NCBI GenBank assembly: GCA_026393275.1
Contig: JAPLAM010000105.1
Span: 1 to 61,348 of the forward strand
From: Arthrobacter sp.
GTDB taxonomy: Bacteria > Actinomycetota > Actinomycetes > Actinomycetales > Micrococcaceae
Length of the DNA stretch: 61,348 bases
Reading direction: 5' to 3'
The notes under the pieces were generated by a model. It was not told where the DNA came from and did not search any database. It was given only the letters and a program-made list of their open reading frames with translations. Positions 37,402-46,084 of this stretch are shown one piece after another (the stretch's first letter is position 1; every line of letters starts with the position of its first letter). Position numbers and translations under genes: made by a program.

Positions 37402-40050
37402 ATGGCACGCGGAACGCTGCGGATCTTTTTGGGTGCTGCCCCCGGGGTCGGCAAGACCTACGAGATGCTCCAGGAAGCCCACCGCCTGGGCGATCGCGGC
37501 GAGGACGTCGTGGTCGCTTGGGCGTTGGACCACGGGCGCAGCGACACACGTGCGCTTCTGCAAGGCCTCGACATCATTCCGCCCAGGCGTCTGCCCTACC
37601 GTGGTACGGAGTTCGAGGAGATGGACCTGGAGGCGGTTCTGGCCCGTGCACCGAAAACGGCGATCGTGGATGAATACGCCCACTCCAACATTCCCGGCAG
37701 CCGCCACGCCAAGCGCTGGGAGGACATCGATGACCTTCTCAACGCCGGCATCAATGTCCTGTCCACGGTCAACATCCAGCACCTGGCCTCACTGGGCGAC
37801 GTCGTCAGCGCCATCACCGATGTTCGTCAGGCCGAAACCGTGCCGGACGAGATCGTGCGGCGGGCAGACCAGATCGATCTGGTCGATATTTCCCCCGAAC
37901 TGCTCCGCCAACGCCTCGGCGATGGCAAGATCTACGCCGCAGACAAGATCGACGCGGCCCTCACGAACTACTTCCGCCTGGGCAACCTCAGCGCACTGCG
38001 CGAACTGGCGCTGCTATGGCTGGCGGACCGCGTCGACGAAGGCCTGGCGAGGTACCGGGACGAACAGGGCATCGAAACCAGCTGGCCCGCCCGGGAACGG
38101 ATCGTCGTCGGGCTCACCGGGGGCCCCGAAGGGGAAGTCCTGATCCGCCGCGGCGCCAGAATCCTCAACAGGGTCAACGGCGGTGACCTCCTCGCGGTGC
38201 ACGTCCGGGCCGCGGACGGTGTGGCCAGTGAATCCCCGCAGGCACTGGAGACCCAGCGCCGCCTGATCCTTGACCTGGGCGGCAGCTACCATGTTGTGAC
38301 CGGGGAAGACCCCGCCGCGGCCCTACTTGACTTCGCCCAGAGCGTCAACGCCACCCAGATCGTCGTCGGCATCTCCCGACGCGGAAAATTCGCCGCCCTG
38401 CTGGGAAATCTGCTCGGCGGAGGCGTGGGTACGAGGGTCGTCCGCGACTCCGGAGACATTGACGTCCACATGGTTTCCCACCCCCTCGGGGGCCGCGGCA
38501 CCGCCCCACGCCGGCACCGGGACCTAGGACACACCCGCGTCGCCGCAGGCTTCATTTTGGCTGTAATCGTCCCTGCCTTGATCCAACTGCTGCTCTCCTT
38601 GAATGCGGAACGAAACATCGCCACCGACGCCCTGGTCCAGCTCGCGGGATCAGTAGCCGTTGCCCTCATCGGCGGGCTCTGGCCGGCCATCCTCGCCGCA
38701 CTCTGGAGCAGCCTGCTGGTCAACTACTTCTCCACCCCGCCGGTCGGATCCCTGACCATTAGCGATCCCCAGAATCTCGTCGCGCTGCTCGTCTTCGTAG
38801 GCGTATCCGCTGCGGTAGCCATCGTCGTGGACCTCTCCGCCCGCCGGTCCGAAGAAGCCGCCCGCGCCCGCGCAGAAGCCGCCACCCTGGCGGACCTCAG
38901 CCGAGGCGCAGCCGGAGCCGATGACACCCTGAAAGGCCTCCTGGAACAGGCCCTGGACGTCTTCCAGGTGAACGGCGCGGCCCTCTACACCGCCACCGGC
39001 GACGCACGAACCGGAACGACGGGGAGCGCCGGCTGGCGGCGCGTCGCAGAGGCCGGAACGGTCCCTCCCTCCGCACTGGAAGCCGCGGACAACGTCGAAC
39101 AGATCGACGCCGCAACCCGGCTCGTCCTTTCCGGGCGGATACTTCCGGCCAGCAGCAGGCGGCTGCTCGGCGCCTTCGGCGTGCATCTGGCCGCGCAGCT
39201 GGAACGCCAGCAGCTCGCGGCCAGCCGTCGCGAAGTCGTGCGCCTTGCCGAAAGCAATACCATGCGCACCTCCATCCTCCGGGCGGTGTCCCACGACCTG
39301 CGGACGCCCCTGGCCGGCATCAAACTGGCCGTCGGGGGCCTTAGGCAGCGCGACATCCTCTATACCGACGAGGAGCAACAGGAGCTGCTGGCCACCATCG
39401 ATGAATGTTCCGACCGGCTGGACGCGTTGGTGGGGAACCTACTGGACATGTCCCGGATCACCTCGGAGTCGGTCAACCCGCTCATCCGGCCGGTGCGCTG
39501 GTACGAAGTCATACCGGCCGCCCTGCACGGAATCCCGGCGGGCAGGGTAAGGGTCGAACTGCCAGGCAACATGCCGGAAGTCGACGCCGACGCCGGAATG
39601 CTCGAACGCGTCATCGCAAACATCGTGGAGAACGCCATTAAGTACGCGCCCGAATCCGACGTCGTCCTCGTTGGAGCCGTGGGCGGGCTCAGCCCCGCAA
39701 CCCTTGGCGGCCGTCCGGCCGGCGAGCTGCGCATCATCGATCACGGCCATGGCGTCCCGGCAGGAAGCGTCGTCCGAATGTTCCAGCCGTTCCAGCGGCT
39801 GGACGACGTCCCGCAGGCCACAGGCGTCGGCCTCGGCCTGGCAGTCGCCAAAGGCTTCACGGAGGCAATGGGAGGCACACTATCCGCCGAAGAGACCCCG
39901 TCGGGGGGACTGACCATGGTGATCCGGTTGCCGCTCTCCCCCGGTGTCGTGTTCACCCGGAATGCCGCCCAGGCCCCGCTGGAGGCGCAGTCAGCACTCA
40001 TAGGTCGGCAGCACACGCGACCCCTTTCCACGGCGGAGGGCCCCCCGTGA
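37402..40050 (+). CDS. kdpD: Sensor histidine kinase KdpD
   Basis: 882 residues. The KdpD-specific N-terminal domain has Walker A FLGAAPGVGKTYEML (about residues 8-22) and IVDEYAHSNIPGSRH (Walker B). A USP-like domain (about 228-360), four membrane helices (about 380-480), a GAF-like region, the dimerisation helix with His631 (RAVSHDLRTPLAGIK), and an HATPase domain (NIVENAIKYAP, GVGLGLAVAKGF) follow. It senses low K+ or turgor and should phosphorylate KdpE. The next gene, which should be kdpE, is only a stub. Confidence 0.95.
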   Translation: MARGTLRIFLGAAPGVGKTYEMLQEAHRLGDRGEDVVVAWALDHGRSDTRALLQGLDIIPPRRLPYRGTEFEEMDLEAVLARAPKTAIVDEYAHSNIPGSRHAKRWEDIDDLLNAGINVLSTVNIQHLASLGDVVSAITDVRQAETVPDEIVRRADQIDLVDISPELLRQRLGDGKIYAADKIDAALTNYFRLGNLSALRELALLWLADRVDEGLARYRDEQGIETSWPARERIVVGLTGGPEGEVLIRRGARILNRVNGGDLLAVHVRAADGVASESPQALETQRRLILDLGGSYHVVTGEDPAAALLDFAQSVNATQIVVGISRRGKFAALLGNLLGGGVGTRVVRDSGDIDVHMVSHPLGGRGTAPRRHRDLGHTRVAAGFILAVIVPALIQLLLSLNAERNIATDALVQLAGSVAVALIGGLWPAILAALWSSLLVNYFSTPPVGSLTISDPQNLVALLVFVGVSAAVAIVVDLSARRSEEAARARAEAATLADLSRGAAGADDTLKGLLEQALDVFQVNGAALYTATGDARTGTTGSAGWRRVAEAGTVPPSALEAADNVEQIDAATRLVLSGRILPASSRRLLGAFGVHLAAQLERQQLAASRREVVRLAESNTMRTSILRAVSHDLRTPLAGIKLAVGGLRQRDILYTDEEQQELLATIDECSDRLDALVGNLLDMSRITSESVNPLIRPVRWYEVIPAALHGIPAGRVRVELPGNMPEVDADAGMLERVIANIVENAIKYAPESDVVLVGAVGGLSPATLGGRPAGELRIIDHGHGVPAGSVVRMFQPFQRLDDVPQATGVGLGLAVAKGFTEAMGGTLSAEETPSGGLTMVIRLPLSPGVVFTRNAAQAPLEAQSALIGRQHTRPLSTAEGPP

Positions 40051-40127
40051 CCGCCATGCTCATATTCGCCGACGAACCCCGTGCCGCGAGGTTCCAAAAC
40101 CGTCAGACCGCCGCGCGGACCCGCTGA
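40047..40127 (+). pseudogene. kdpE: kdpE 5' remnant (stub of about 18 recognisable codons)
   Basis: A GTG overlapping the kdpD stop (GTGA, the usual kdpD-kdpE coupling) opens a 26-codon frame reading VTAMLIFADEPRAARFQN, which aligns with the receiver-domain start of KdpE (x-VLVVDDEPxxLR). Similarity then stops where the coding sequence of the opposing BTAD regulator begins (its stop is at 40103). The phosphorylatable aspartate and DNA-binding domain are absent. This looks like a kdpE truncated by rearrangement; a coincidental short frame cannot be excluded. Confidence 0.5.
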
Positions 40128-41035
40128 AGGAAGGAGTCCAGGATTCGTCCGGCATTCTCATGCAGCCTGTCGTCGGCTGCCAGCCGCTCCGGTCCGGCCG
40201 GGTGCAGCCTCTCGCCGAGGCAGAGCAGGGCCGCGAGGGCTTCGGAGAGTTCCGTGTTCGCCTCGGCACGCTGCCGCAGCAGCCTCAGATGCGCCGCCTG
40301 GAGGGCCGGCCCCGGCGAACAGGCCAGGTCTCGGTCGAAGAGGCGGCGGCAACGGTCATAGGCGGACAGGCCCTCGGCGGGCAGACCGGCACGCTCGTAC
40401 GCCGTCACCAGCACCGTCCAGGCCCGTTCATTCAGCGGCTCCGCCCGGATCGCCGTTTGCGCCCAGCGGATTGCCTCATCATGACGTTCAAGGGAGGTCG
40501 CCGTCTCGGCCGCGAAAATCATGGCCGCGACCCGCTCGGCTGCGTGGCGGGTGCGGGCCTCGTCGGCCCAGTCGGCGACCAGTTCGAACCCGAGGAGAGG
40601 TTCGGCGGAGAGCTCCAGCGCCTCGATCAGGAGCGGATACGCGTCGGCGGGCGGGGCAAGGCTCGCAGCGCGGAGCAACGTGCGGAAGCGGGAGAGATCC
40701 AGCTCCACGAGTTGAGAGTCCAGCACGTAACCGCTGTTGGCCGTCCGAAGCGGTCCCGTCTTGGTCTGGCCCGGCTGGATCGTCCGGCGGATACCGCTGA
40801 CATAGCTCTCCAGCGTCGCCACGGCCCCACCGCTGGCACTTGGCCCCCAGAGGATCTCGATCAGCCGGGTTTTGGAGACCGGCGTGCCCAGGTTCAGCAG
40901 GAGAATCTCAAAAATGTGGCGCGGCTTGCACCCGCCCAGGTCAGCAGCGGTGAGCGCCACGCCCGCGCGGCGGATCTCCAGGGAACCAAAGAGTTGAACG
41001 GATATTGAGGCTGTTGCTCCCGGTGCATGGTCCAC
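40103..41035 (-). CDS. BTAD/SARP-type transcriptional regulator
   Basis: 310 residues. An N-terminal winged-helix OmpR/PhoB-type DNA-binding domain (about residues 8-95: SVQLFGSLEIRRAGVAL, KPRHIFEILLLNLGTPVSKTR, SYVSGIRRTIQ) is followed by a bacterial transcriptional activation domain of TPR-like helices (about 105-250; WAQTAIRAEPLNERAWTVLV, YDRCRRLFDRDLACSPGPAL). There is no receiver domain. The GTG at 41035 is chosen for the GGAGAA ahead; the open frame extends 73 codons upstream without support. It faces kdpD tail to tail and overlaps the kdpE stub. Targets are unknown. Confidence 0.85.
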   Translation of the reverse strand: MDHAPGATASISVQLFGSLEIRRAGVALTAADLGGCKPRHIFEILLLNLGTPVSKTRLIEILWGPSASGGAVATLESYVSGIRRTIQPGQTKTGPLRTANSGYVLDSQLVELDLSRFRTLLRAASLAPPADAYPLLIEALELSAEPLLGFELVADWADEARTRHAAERVAAMIFAAETATSLERHDEAIRWAQTAIRAEPLNERAWTVLVTAYERAGLPAEGLSAYDRCRRLFDRDLACSPGPALQAAHLRLLRQRAEANTELSEALAALLCLGERLHPAGPERLAADDRLHENAGRILDSFLQRVRAAV

Positions 41036-41464
41036 GATGTTCTCCGATTTCCCCAGGCAATACGATTCAAATCGCGTCAATCGAGGGTCGAAAATGAGAC
41101 GGAACAGTGCACGAAGAAACCGCTGTTCGATCCGGCCCTCAAGGCCACCGTGACACGCCGACCATTTGGCAACAAGCAGGTCACCTACCCGATTCGCGGG
41201 GAAACGAAAGACGGGTAGGGGCGCCGGCCCCGCCGAGTACGCGACCACGAACATTTACGAGTAGCCCGGGTCCGGGCCAAGTAGGCCGGCGCGGAAATCA
41301 AAACCACATCAGGTACCAATGCACTTCACCTAAAAGGGGATGGAAGTGCCTACCCGCCCGCGGGCCCGGCGCTATTTCGCCGCAGTGGGAGCAGAATTGA
41401 ATCAGGCAGCTTCACTTCAAGACCCACCGCCGGATCAAGCACGGCCAGATTGAGAGGGTGCGCC
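41036..41464. other. Gene-free interval with a nested hairpin
   Basis: 429 bp between the BTAD regulator start and the cupredoxin gene. A nested inverted repeat is present: CTACCCG (41185-41191) pairs with CGGGTAG (41212-41218), enclosing TTCG/CGAA. There is no T-run. Base composition is less GC-rich than neighbours (AT-rich stretches near 41040-41110). A short open frame here has no coding features. It likely holds the two divergent promoters. Confidence 0.4.
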
Positions 41465-41902
41465 ATGAACACCGGGAATGCACGCGTCACGCTGCTGCTG
41501 GCGGCGGTTCTGCTGGGTGCCGCGGGGTGCGCCCCGGGCGGCGGGACCGCGGCCTCAACCACCGCCATGGCTCCCCCGGCCAGCGCATCCGCCACCGGGA
41601 GCATGGACATGAGCTCGAGCGCCACGTCCGGCGGCTCGGCGGCGGCAAATTCCACGGCGGCGATCACCATCAGCGGCTTTGCCTTCGGCGCGCCGCTGGT
41701 TGTCCCCGCCGGCGCCACGGTAACCGTGACCAACAGGGACAGCGCCGAACACACCGTTACGGCAGACACCGGCTCCGCGTTCGACGTCGAAGTCAAAGGC
41801 AGCGGCGGAACGGCCACCTTCACGGCACCGTCCACACCCGGAACCTACGCCTTCCACTGCACCTACCACCCCAACATGCACGGGTCGCTGACGGTCAAGT
41901 GA
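41465..41902 (+). CDS. Cupredoxin-domain lipoprotein (plastocyanin-like)
   Basis: 145 residues. A signal peptide (residues 1-22) ends in AAGC, a probable lipobox with Cys23 lipidated. A Ser/Ala/Met-rich low-complexity linker (to about 62) leads to a type 1 copper domain: ligands are His in SAEHTVTAD (near 97) and Cys, His and Met in FHCTYHPNMHG (near 131-139). It probably carries electrons or binds copper outside the membrane. GAGAGG precedes the ATG, and the stop overlaps the next gene (GTGA). Confidence 0.9.
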   Translation: MNTGNARVTLLLAAVLLGAAGCAPGGGTAASTTAMAPPASASATGSMDMSSSATSGGSAAANSTAAITISGFAFGAPLVVPAGATVTVTNRDSAEHTVTADTGSAFDVEVKGSGGTATFTAPSTPGTYAFHCTYHPNMHGSLTVK

Positions 41903-42366
41903 GCGTGCCGATCCGCCGAGGCGCACTGGCCCGGGGACGAGGACGAGGCCGGGGGCTGGACCTGGCCCTGCGGGCGCTGACGGCTGTTGCCCTGCTGACC
42001 GATGCCGGTATCCACATCCACCTCGCACCCGGCTACCAGGCCGGCTTGCCGCAGGGAATCGGGCAGGGCAATCTGTTCCTGCTCGAAGCAGGCGTAGCGG
42101 CGTTGGCTGCGCTGGCCGTGTTGCTGCGCGGCAGCCGGGCTGCCTACGCGTTCGCCCTGCTCGTGGCGCTGAGCGCCTTCGCCGCCGTCGTGTTCTACCG
42201 CTACGTGGACCTGCCCGCGTTCGGCCCGTTCCCGGCCATGTACGAGCCCGTCTGGTACTTCGAGAAGACCGCCAGTGCCGTCGCGGAGGGAGCCGGCGCG
42301 GTGCTCGCCGCCATCGGTCTGGCCCGTGCCCGGCGCGCCGGCCCGGCCCGGCGTGTGGGCCGATGA
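41899..42366 (+). CDS. Small integral membrane protein next to the cupredoxin
   Basis: 155 residues with an Arg/Gly-rich N-terminus (RRGALARGRGRGRGLD) and four hydrophobic segments (about 20-36, 57-75, 80-100, 125-140). It has the metal-ligand-like pieces GIHIHLAP and YRYVDLPAFGPFPAMYEP. GTG start coupled to the cupredoxin stop. No named family; a partner for the cupredoxin is inferred from coupling only. Confidence 0.7.
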   Translation: MSVPIRRGALARGRGRGRGLDLALRALTAVALLTDAGIHIHLAPGYQAGLPQGIGQGNLFLLEAGVAALAALAVLLRGSRAAYAFALLVALSAFAAVVFYRYVDLPAFGPFPAMYEPVWYFEKTASAVAEGAGAVLAAIGLARARRAGPARRVGR

Positions 42367-42413
42367 CCCGCCGTCGTCGGTCCTGAACGGTGCGTTGCTA
42401 GCATGGGGGCGAG

Positions 42414-43157
42414 GTGTCCATGCGAAACAGAACCCCCCGCCGTGCGACGGCCGATCTGACGGCCATCGCCGCCGCCTACCTCGCAGCAAGCTGCTGGCTG
42501 GCGTCCGTTTCCGCTCCCGACGCCGTCGCCGGTTTCCTGGCCGTGGGCGCCGGCGCCGCCGTGCTGGGGCGCACCGCCGGGTCCGTCCTGCTGCGTAGGC
42601 CCCTGGTGTGCACTCCGGCCGACCGCGTCACCCTGGTCCGGGCAGTGTTGGTGGGCTGCTGCGCGGTGCTCACCGTCACCGGCGTTCTCGGCCGGCAGGC
42701 GCCGGGCATTCTCCTCATCGTTCTCGGAGCGGCGGCCTTCGCTCTCGACGCCGTCGACGGCCCCGTGGCGCGGCGTACCGGGTCAGCGTCGGCCGCGGGC
42801 GCGCGCCTGGACACCGAGACGGATGCCGCCCTGACCCTTGTGCTCTCCTGCGCCGCCGCGGTGGCCGTGGGGCCGTGGACGCTCCTGATCGGGCTCCTGT
42901 ACTACGCTTTCACCCTCGCCGGCCGGTGGCACCCGGCCCTGCAGCAAACCCTTCCGTCCTCACGCGCCCGCAAGGCGATCGGCGCCTATCAGCCGGCGGC
43001 CTTGCTGTTTGCCCTGACACCCGGCGTCCCGCCGGTTTTAGGGACGGCGGCCGTCGTCGCGGCCCTGGCGCTGCTGCTGTTTTCGTTCGGCCGCGACGTC
43101 GCCGTCCTGGAGCGGATGCGCCGCGCCGAACGGCACCACCCGGAGCTGGTGCAGTGA
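42414..43157 (+). CDS. CDP-alcohol phosphatidyltransferase family protein
   Basis: 247 residues with about six membrane helices. The family motif D-x2-D-G-x2-A-R-x8-G-x3-D-x3-D is perfect: DAVDGPVARRTGSASAAG then ARLDTETD (about residues 119-144). It transfers a phosphatidyl or phospho-alcohol group between CDP-alcohol and an acceptor alcohol in lipid synthesis; the acceptor cannot be read. A GTG at 42414 and an ATG at 42420 (with GAGG five bases upstream) are both possible starts. Confidence 0.9.
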   Translation: MSMRNRTPRRATADLTAIAAAYLAASCWLASVSAPDAVAGFLAVGAGAAVLGRTAGSVLLRRPLVCTPADRVTLVRAVLVGCCAVLTVTGVLGRQAPGILLIVLGAAAFALDAVDGPVARRTGSASAAGARLDTETDAALTLVLSCAAAVAVGPWTLLIGLLYYAFTLAGRWHPALQQTLPSSRARKAIGAYQPAALLFALTPGVPPVLGTAAVVAALALLLFSFGRDVAVLERMRRAERHHPELVQ

Positions 43158-43170
43158 AACGGGGCCGGCC

Positions 43171-44193
43171 TTAGTCCTTGCTCCGGGCACGGCTGGGCTG
43201 CACCCGCGGCGGTTCGCCGGGCATCTTCGGGAAGTCCGGCGGGAAGGGAAGCTCACCGAGGCCCGCGGCCAGGTCCCGCTCCCACCACCCGAGCAGGACG
43301 TCGATGGACCCCGGGCTGGAGTGCATGCCGGCCCAAGGATCCCCGGTGGCTTTAAGCCGCCCGGGGACAGTGGCGACGGTGAACTGCTGCGGGTCCGCGC
43401 CGTCCAGCTCGTCCCAGCCCAGCGGGCAGGACACGGTGGCGGCGGGAAGGGCCCGGGGGCTGTAGGCCCCGGCGATGGTGCGGTCACGGTTGGCCTGGTT
43501 GAAGTCGACGAACACCCGAGTGCCGCGTTCTTCCTTCCACCAGGCGGTGGTGACCTTCTCCGGCATCCGCCGCTCGAGCTCGCGTGCGGCGGCGATGACG
43601 GCGTGGCGCACCTCGAGGAACTCGTGCGCCGGCTCGATCGGTGCGAAGACGTGCAGTCCGCGGTTGCCGGAGGTCTTGATGAAGGCGGTCAGCCCGGCCT
43701 CGGCCAGCACCTTGCGCAACTCCCGGGCCGCGGGCACGGCGTCAGGGAAGCCGGTGCCGGGCTGCGGGTCAAGATCGATCCGCAGTTCGTCCGGGTTGTC
43801 CGGGTTGCCGGCCCTCGAGGCCCACGGGTGGAAGACCACCGTGTTCATCTGCACGGCCCACACCGCGGCGGCTGTCTCGTTGATCACCAGTTGGGGATGG
43901 GACCGGCCGCTCGGATAGACCACGTCAACGGCGCCTACGAAGTCCGGGGCACCCTTGGGCGGGTTCTTCGAGAAGAACTGTTCGCCGGCGACGTCGCCGG
44001 AGAAGCGTTGCAGGGTGATGGGCCGGTCGCCGTTGGCCGCCAGGAAAGGCTCCCCGACGTCGATCATGTACCGCGCAAGATCCAGCTTGGTCAGGCCCGC
44101 CTCGGGCCAGACCAACCTGCTGGGACTGGAGATCCTGACTTCCCTGCTGCCGTCCGGCCCCTCCACGGAGACCATTGCTTCTTCCCGCGCCAT
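43171..44193 (-). CDS. Stand-alone LigD-type DNA polymerase (primase) domain protein
   Basis: 340 residues. The AEP polymerase domain of bacterial LigD spans most of the protein: VWPEAGLTKLDLARYM (about residues 28-43), EQFFSKNPPKGAPDF, the catalytic DELRIDLDPQPGTGFPDA (about 133-150, DxD), SGNRGLHVFAPI and VFVDFNQANRDRTIAGAYS. No ligase or nuclease domain is attached and no Ku gene is adjacent. The role is likely fill-in synthesis in non-homologous end joining. Confidence 0.9.
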   Translation of the reverse strand: MAREEAMVSVEGPDGSREVRISSPSRLVWPEAGLTKLDLARYMIDVGEPFLAANGDRPITLQRFSGDVAGEQFFSKNPPKGAPDFVGAVDVVYPSGRSHPQLVINETAAAVWAVQMNTVVFHPWASRAGNPDNPDELRIDLDPQPGTGFPDAVPAARELRKVLAEAGLTAFIKTSGNRGLHVFAPIEPAHEFLEVRHAVIAAARELERRMPEKVTTAWWKEERGTRVFVDFNQANRDRTIAGAYSPRALPAATVSCPLGWDELDGADPQQFTVATVPGRLKATGDPWAGMHSSPGSIDVLLGWWERDLAAGLGELPFPPDFPKMPGEPPRVQPSRARSKD

Positions 44194-44264
44194 GAGGACA
44201 AGCTACCCCGGGGCAACGCGCAACGAAAGCACCAGAACCGGCCGCATGGTTGGTCCGGGTGGCA

Positions 44265-45548
44265 TCAGAGCCATGCGGTCCGGCGCAGCGGGGGTTCGGC
44301 GCCGCCCGGGCGCTGCACCAGGACCTGGTTGACGCCGGTGATTCCAGCCTCGAATCCCAGCGCGCTGGCGGCCATGTACAGCCGCCAGACCCTGGCCCGG
44401 CCGGGACTACTGGCCTGGACCGCCTCGTCCCAGTGGCTCTCCAGGTTCTGCACCCAGGCCCGCAGGGTCAACGCGTAGTGCTGGCGGAGGGCCTCGACAT
44501 CGAGCACTTCAAAGCCGCCGCCCTCCAGGGCGCCAATCATCTCGGCCAGGCCGAGCATCTCGCCATCCGGGAAGACGTACCGCGGGATGAAAGAATCGGG
44601 ATCCGGGTCCGTCGGGCCGGCGTTCCATGAGATGGCATGGTTCAACAGCCGACCGCCGGGGCGCAGGAGCCCGTGCAGGCGGGACACGTAATGGCCGATC
44701 TTTTCGCGGCCCACGTGCTCGGACATGCCGATGGAACTGATCGCATCGAAGGGCCCGTCGTCGACGTCGCGGTAGTCCTGGATCCGGATCTCCACCCGGT
44801 CCGTCAGTCCCGCTTCCGCAACCCGCTTCCGGGCCAGTTCGGCTTGTTCGGCAGACAGGGTGACTCCCACGACGTCGGCCCCGTAGCGCTGGGCGGCGAG
44901 GAGGGCGAAGCTGCCCCAGCCGCAGCCGACGTCCAGGACCCGCATACCGGGCCGCAGTCCCAGCTTCCGGCAGACCAGGTCGAGCTTGGCGTCCTGGGCC
45001 GCCTCCAGGCCGGTGTCCGGGCTGTCCCAGACGGCGCAGGAATAGACCAGGGTAGGGCCCAGCACGAGCGCATAGAACCGGTTGCCGACGTCGTAGTGGT
45101 GCGAGATGGCGGCGGCATCCCGCACGCGGGAGTGCCGGCGGCCCTGGCGGGCCACGCGGGCTTCTTCCGGAGGGAGCGCCGGATTGGGGCCCAGGGCGCC
45201 GAGCCGGACCGCGGCACTGGCCAGGGCCCACAGTTCCCGGACCGTGGGCCGGCGGAACGGCCCGGGCTCGGCGAACTTGCCCGCCGAACTGAGGGCGGCG
45301 AAGGTGGCGAAGATGTCGTCAGGCGCTTCAATGTCGCCGGCGACGTAGGCCCGGCTGAGGCCCAGCTGACCGGGCGACCAGAGGATTCGCCGCAGTGCCC
45401 GGCGCGAGTGGAACACCACCCGGGGGGCACCCTCCGGTCCGGCCTCCGAACCGTCCCAGGCGCGCAGCCGAAGCGGGATGTCCTTGGTACCCAGCACGAT
45501 GGCCAGCGCTCCGGCCAGCCGCGACGCGGCTCCAGCAGTAGTCGACAT
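44265..45548 (-). CDS. Cyclopropane-fatty-acyl-phospholipid synthase family methyltransferase
   Basis: 427 residues. An N-terminal SCP2-like lipid-binding part (to about 140; SRAYVAGDIEAPDD) is followed by a class I methyltransferase: ISHHYDVGNRFYALVLGPTLVYSC (about 148-171), SAM motif VLDVGCGWGSFALLAAQRYG (about 204-223), SIGMSEHVGREKIGHYV and FPDGEMLGLAEMI. It methylates double bonds of membrane phospholipid acyl chains with SAM. The ATG at 45548 has GAGAGGAAA just upstream. An eight-copy hexamer repeat lies 25 bp upstream of the start. The open frame extends upstream through the repeat (Gly-Gln runs), but that is not the likely protein. Confidence 0.92.
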   Translation of the reverse strand: MSTTAGAASRLAGALAIVLGTKDIPLRLRAWDGSEAGPEGAPRVVFHSRRALRRILWSPGQLGLSRAYVAGDIEAPDDIFATFAALSSAGKFAEPGPFRRPTVRELWALASAAVRLGALGPNPALPPEEARVARQGRRHSRVRDAAAISHHYDVGNRFYALVLGPTLVYSCAVWDSPDTGLEAAQDAKLDLVCRKLGLRPGMRVLDVGCGWGSFALLAAQRYGADVVGVTLSAEQAELARKRVAEAGLTDRVEIRIQDYRDVDDGPFDAISSIGMSEHVGREKIGHYVSRLHGLLRPGGRLLNHAISWNAGPTDPDPDSFIPRYVFPDGEMLGLAEMIGALEGGGFEVLDVEALRQHYALTLRAWVQNLESHWDEAVQASSPGRARVWRLYMAASALGFEAGITGVNQVLVQRPGGAEPPLRRTAWL

Positions 45549-45572
45549 GCTACTTTCCTCTCCGACGGCGGC

Positions 45573-45620
45573 TTGCCCTTGCCCTTGCCCTTGCCCTTGC
45601 CCTTGCCCTTGCCCTTGCCC
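45573..45620. repeat. Perfect hexanucleotide microsatellite (TTGCCC)8
   Basis: Eight uninterrupted TTGCCC units (GGGCAA on the other strand) fill 45573-45620. It sits 25 bp before the start of the cyclopropane synthase gene, that is in its leader or core promoter, and 113 bp before the divergent GerW-like gene. Unit-number change would alter promoter or leader spacing in steps of six. Confidence 0.95.
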
Positions 45621-45733
45621 CAATCTATGGGCAACCGGGCCGCCGGAACAGGGGGCGGACGACCCGGACTCCGCCGCTACGGCACCCCTCGGGGGGCTGG
45701 TGCTCCCCACGGCCGGTGGCTAGGGTAGCTCAC

Positions 45734-46084
45734 ATGGCTGAGGCTCTTTCGTCCCTCGTGGACGCGTTCAAAAATGTCGGGGTGTCCCGCGCGTACGGCG
45801 CACCCGTGCAGTTCGGCGGCGAGGAACTGATCCCCGTCGCCCTGGTGTCTTTCGGTTTCGGCGGCGGTAGCGCGCCTGCCTCCGACGACGCCCCGGCGGG
45901 AACCGGCGGCGGTGGCGGCGGCTTCGTGCTGCCCCTCGGCGTCTACGCCCCCCGGCGGGGCGGCGGCGTCGTGTTCCGGCCGAACCCGATCGCTTTGCTG
46001 ATGGGCCTGGCACCGGTGGTGTGCGCTATTGGTCTGTCACTGCGCGGGCTGTCGCGGCGCGGAATGCTGCATGGCCGACGGTGA
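45734..46084 (+). CDS. GerW/YtfJ-family protein
   Basis: 116 residues from ATG at 45734 (AGGG upstream). The N-terminal MAEALSSLVDAFKNVGVSRAYG and VQFGGEELIPVALVSFGFGGG match the GerW/YtfJ fold, with glycine-rich loops (GTGGGGGGF) and a C-terminal hydrophobic segment (LLMGLAPVVCAIGLSLRGL). YtfJ is a Bacillus spore-core protein; this non-sporulating lineage carries homologues of unknown role. It overlaps the following hydrolase gene by 14 bp. Confidence 0.75.
   Translation: MAEALSSLVDAFKNVGVSRAYGAPVQFGGEELIPVALVSFGFGGGSAPASDDAPAGTGGGGGGFVLPLGVYAPRRGGGVVFRPNPIALLMGLAPVVCAIGLSLRGLSRRGMLHGRR

Noticed and set aside
41107..41400. 97-codon frame between the BTAD regulator and the cupredoxin
   Set aside because: No ribosome-binding site, no family resemblance, composition unlike neighbouring genes.
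45573..45620. CRISPR-like array
   Set aside because: The repeat is a pure hexamer with no spacers.
45549..45710. N-terminal Gly-Gln-repeat extension of the cyclopropane synthase
   Set aside because: It comes from reading through the hexamer repeat. The ATG at 45548 has a strong ribosome-binding site and gives the family's normal N-terminus.
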